DNA of 8,713 bases from an uncultured Bacilli bacterium (GTDB lineage: Bacteria; Bacillota_I; Bacilli_A; RF39; UBA660). Numbering within the stretch: the first letter of the stretch is position 1; every line of letters starts with the position of its first letter. This document shows, piece after piece, positions 6,442 to 8,713 of this stretch. The position numbers and the translations under genes are program-made. Below the pieces are notes generated by a model that ran no database searches, had not been told where the DNA came from, and saw only the letters and a program-made list of their open reading frames with translations. Where the stretch lies: positions 1 through 8,713 of the forward strand of contig CAKPAQ010000028.1 in NCBI GenBank assembly GCA_934133015.1, in the 5' to 3' direction.

Positions 6442-7683
6442 ATGAAAAAGACAGTAGCTATTATTGGTGGTGGAGCTAGTGGAATTATTGCTAGTATTTA
6501 TGCAGCTAAAAGAGGTTATAATGTAATAATTTTAGAAAGAAATTCCACTTGTTGTAAAAAAATATTAATTACTGGTAATGGAAAATGTAATTATTTCAAT
6601 GATGATTGGAATCTAAAACATTATCAGACTAATAGTGTTGAAAAAATAGCTACTGTTATAAATGATGAAAATAAAAAGGAAATATTATCATTTTTTAATA
6701 AAATTGGGATTGTACCTAAAATAAAAAATGGCTATTATTACCCATATTCTAATCAAGCAGTTAGTATAAAAACTAATTTATTAAGAGAGGCTACTTTAAA
6801 TGGTGTTGTAATTAAAAATGATTGCTTTGTAGAAAAAGTTGAAAAGAAAGATAATCATTTTTTAATTAATGTTAATGAGGAAATAATAGTTTCTGATGCA
6901 GTAATTATGGCTACTGGTTCTAAGGCATGTCCTAAAACAGGTAGTGATGGGAATGGATATACTTTGGCAGAATCATTTGGACATACAGTTGTACCAGTTT
7001 TACCATCTTTAGTTCCACTTAAAACTAAAGGAAAGTTTTTAAAAGAATGGAGTGGTATCAGAACTGATGTTAATATATCATTATATGTAGATGGTGTTAA
7101 ATTAAAAGAAGAATATGGTGAAATCCAATTAACTGATTATGGTATTAGTGGAATTTGTGTGTTTAATTTAAGTAGTTTAGCTAATATAAATTTAGCTAAA
7201 GAAAGAAAGGTTTTAGTTAAGATTAATTTTATACCTTGGGTTGTTTCTATCAATACTTTTATTAATTTTATAGATAATCAATATAATAAAAATAAAAAAG
7301 ATATTATGTCATTACTAGAAGGAATCTTAAATTATAAATTAGTTAGTGTTTTGTTAAAAGAAATAGGAGTTAGTATAGATACAACTTTTGATGATTTAAC
7401 AAGTAATGATTTAGAAAAAATATATAAACAATTATCACAGTTTGAACTTGAAATTATAGGTAGTCAAGATTATGATAAAGCACAAGTATGTAGTGGTGGA
7501 GTTTCACTTTTAGAAGTAGATATGAATACTATGCAATCTAAATTAGTAGATGATTTATATTTTACTGGTGAGATACTTGATGTTGATGGTGATTGTGGTG
7601 GCTATAACTTAGCTTTTGCTTGGGTAAGTGGAATGATAGCGGGTAAAGAGGTTTTAAAAGATGATATTAGTAAGACAAATTAA
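6442..7683 (+). CDS. HI0933/BaiN-type FAD-dependent oxidoreductase
   Basis: This 413-residue protein, close to the family's usual length, is a cytosolic flavoprotein of the HI0933/YhiN group, which also includes the BaiN/RdsA-like and so-called aminoacetone oxidase family proteins. The Rossmann FAD-binding motif GGGASG is at 9-14, with Glu32 ending the second strand as the likely ribose contact. The family signature KKILITGNGKCN is at 39-50. MATGSKACPKTGSDGNGY is near 156, LTDYGISG near 230, and the C-terminal FAD motif TGEILDVDGDCGGYNLAFAW starts at 375. The physiological substrate of most members is unknown, and names derived from bile-acid or aminoacetone chemistry should not be carried over. 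AAAGGGG about ten bases before the ATG serves as ribosome binding site. The gene overlaps the next flavoprotein gene by 23 bp, indicating co-expression. No convincing promoter of its own was found in the 46 bases upstream. Confidence 0.93.
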   Translation: MKKTVAIIGGGASGIIASIYAAKRGYNVIILERNSTCCKKILITGNGKCNYFNDDWNLKHYQTNSVEKIATVINDENKKEILSFFNKIGIVPKIKNGYYYPYSNQAVSIKTNLLREATLNGVVIKNDCFVEKVEKKDNHFLINVNEEIIVSDAVIMATGSKACPKTGSDGNGYTLAESFGHTVVPVLPSLVPLKTKGKFLKEWSGIRTDVNISLYVDGVKLKEEYGEIQLTDYGISGICVFNLSSLANINLAKERKVLVKINFIPWVVSINTFINFIDNQYNKNKKDIMSLLEGILNYKLVSVLLKEIGVSIDTTFDDLTSNDLEKIYKQLSQFELEIIGSQDYDKAQVCSGGVSLLEVDMNTMQSKLVDDLYFTGEILDVDGDCGGYNLAFAWVSGMIAGKEVLKDDISKTN

Positions 7684-8713
7684 ACTAGCTATACTTGATG
7701 ATAATGAATTGGAACTTAAGAAAAAAATAGCTAAGAAATGTAATATTAAAATAGATGATATAATTTCATATAAAATTTCTAAAAAATCAATTGATGCTAG
7801 AAAAAAAGATGATATTTGTTATGTATATGAAGTTAAGGTAAATATTAAAAATGAAGATAGAGTGTTAGTTAATAATAAAAGTAATGATATTTTAAAGTCA
7901 GTTGATGAAAAATATAGTTTTGAAATAACTGGTTTAAAGAAGATGAAAAATAGACCAATAATAGTAGGAAGTGGTCCAGCTGGATTGTTTGCTGGTTTAT
8001 TGTTAGCTGAAAATGGCTACAGACCTATTATTATTGAACGTGGTGAAAATATTAATGATCGAGTTAATAGTGTGTCTAAGTTTTGGAATGATGGTGTTTT
8101 AAATTTAAATAGTAATGTTCAATTTGGTGAGGGTGGTGCTGGTACATTTTCAGATGGAAAACTAAATACAATGGTTAAAGATAGTAAAAATAGAGGTAAG
8201 AAGGTATTTGAAACTTTTGTAGAATGTGGTGCTCCTGATGATATCATGTATTTGAGTAAGCCTCATATTGGAACTGATTTATTAAGAAAAGTAATTATTA
8301 ATCTGAGAGAGAAAATTATATCTTTAGGAGGAACTTTTTATTATAATACTTGTTTAACTGATATTGTTGTTAAAAATAATAAAATAGAAAAAGTAATATT
8401 GAATGATAGTAAAGAGATGAATTGTGATGTTCTTGTACTTGCGATAGGGCATAGTGCTAGAGATACTTTTAAAATGTTATTAGAAAGAAAGATTGAGATG
8501 AGTTCTAAACCTTTTGCGGTTGGTTTTAGAGTTCAACATCCACAAACTTTGATAAATGAGATTCAATATGGTAAAAAATATGCTAAAGTGCTTCCACCTA
8601 CTTCTTATAAATTAACATATAATGATTTAAGAAAGGGTGTAAATATGGCAAAAAAATTCAGCACTGAAAAATCAGCGTCGTTTATAAACGGGATCCTCGG
8701 AAAGATAGTAAAT
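7661..8713 (+). CDS. COG2509-type FAD-dependent dehydrogenase, truncated or disrupted at its 3' part
   Basis: The reading frame is open from the ATG at 7661 to the window end (351 codons). Residues 1-95 form the N-terminal domain typical of COG2509 flavoproteins (IKIDDIISYKISKKSIDARK near 29). The FAD-binding motif GSGPAG is at 103-108, with Glu126 ending the next strand. Family signatures follow: QFGEGGAGTFSDGKL near 154, PHIGTD near 201, AIGHSARDTF near 261 and KPFAVGFRVQHPQ near 283. Family members are about 500 residues or more and after YKLTY normally continue with a GVYSFCMCPGG-like segment. Here similarity stops after Gly326-Val327 (about base 8641) and an unrelated sequence follows. 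The start is supported by AAAGAGG nine bases upstream, inside the preceding gene. The true gene probably ends at or near 8641 as a fragment; the substrate is unknown. Confidence 0.85.
   Translation, partial: MILVRQIKLAILDDNELELKKKIAKKCNIKIDDIISYKISKKSIDARKKDDICYVYEVKVNIKNEDRVLVNNKSNDILKSVDEKYSFEITGLKKMKNRPIIVGSGPAGLFAGLLLAENGYRPIIIERGENINDRVNSVSKFWNDGVLNLNSNVQFGEGGAGTFSDGKLNTMVKDSKNRGKKVFETFVECGAPDDIMYLSKPHIGTDLLRKVIINLREKIISLGGTFYYNTCLTDIVVKNNKIEKVILNDSKEMNCDVLVLAIGHSARDTFKMLLERKIEMSSKPFAVGFRVQHPQTLINEIQYGKKYAKVLPPTSYKLTYNDLRKGVNMAKKFSTEKSASFINGILGKIVN
8645..8713 (+). CDS. Possible start of an unrelated gene, 3'-partial
   Basis: An ATG at 8645 begins 23 codons reading MAKKFSTEKSASFINGILG and on to the window end, in the same frame as the flavoprotein. 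AAAGGGTG (8632-8639), five bases upstream, is a good ribosome binding site. The codons include GCG, TCG, GGG, ATC and CTC close together, unlike the AT-ending codons of the neighbours, and the 69 bases are about 36 percent GC by hand count. I do not recognise the protein. It could be the first gene of inserted DNA, a piece from another genome joined by misassembly, or simply an aberrant C-terminus of the flavoprotein. Confidence 0.35.
   Translation, partial: MAKKFSTEKSASFINGILGKIVN

Noticed and set aside
1..8713. Possible recoding of TGA as tryptophan, as in some AT-rich relatives of mycoplasmas
   Set aside because: All genes read full length with TGG for tryptophan and contain no in-frame TGA, so the standard code fits.

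Overview
The window comes from a very AT-rich bacterium that uses the standard bacterial code. TGG is the only tryptophan codon in use, no gene has an internal TGA, and stops are TAA or TAG. The AT-rich content, AGAGG-type ribosome binding sites, class B sortase and NPxTG-type surface protein point to a low-GC Firmicute (Bacillota). An uncultured gut lineage of the Bacilli or Clostridia is likely, but the sequence does not fix the species.

Layout: (1) 1-1227 (+) encodes a nucleotidyltransferase-fold protein that may lack its 5' end. (2) 1298-5368 looks like a self-contained surface-anchoring cassette. A minus-strand pair (3864-1334) encodes a large double helix-turn-helix (HTH) regulator of unknown family overlapping by 1 bp with a class B sortase. 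Divergent from it, 4016-5314 (+) encodes a secreted protein with an NPSTGD cell-wall sorting signal. The 151-bp space between them holds both promoters and a perfect 12-bp inverted repeat. Hairpin terminators close the cassette on both sides. (3) 5457-6395 (+) encodes a single-pass membrane protein of unknown function behind its own promoter. (4) 6442 to the end (+) holds two overlapping flavoprotein genes, an HI0933/BaiN-type enzyme and a COG2509-type FAD-dependent dehydrogenase.

How the genes may work together: the sortase and the sortable protein form a plausible dedicated enzyme-substrate pair, and the HTH protein is the obvious candidate regulator of both. Two points stand out. The sortase has lysine where class B enzymes carry the catalytic arginine. 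The regulator has a roughly 350-residue C-terminal part that I cannot assign to a characterised family.

The right end is suspicious. The COG2509 protein follows its family up to about residue 327 (base 8641), then changes abruptly into an unrelated, less AT-biased sequence. That sequence starts with a well-placed ATG and ribosome binding site. It may be an assembly chimera or a real integration or recombination junction. No intergenic stretch exceeds 300 bases, and I saw no tRNA, rRNA, CRISPR array or transposase.
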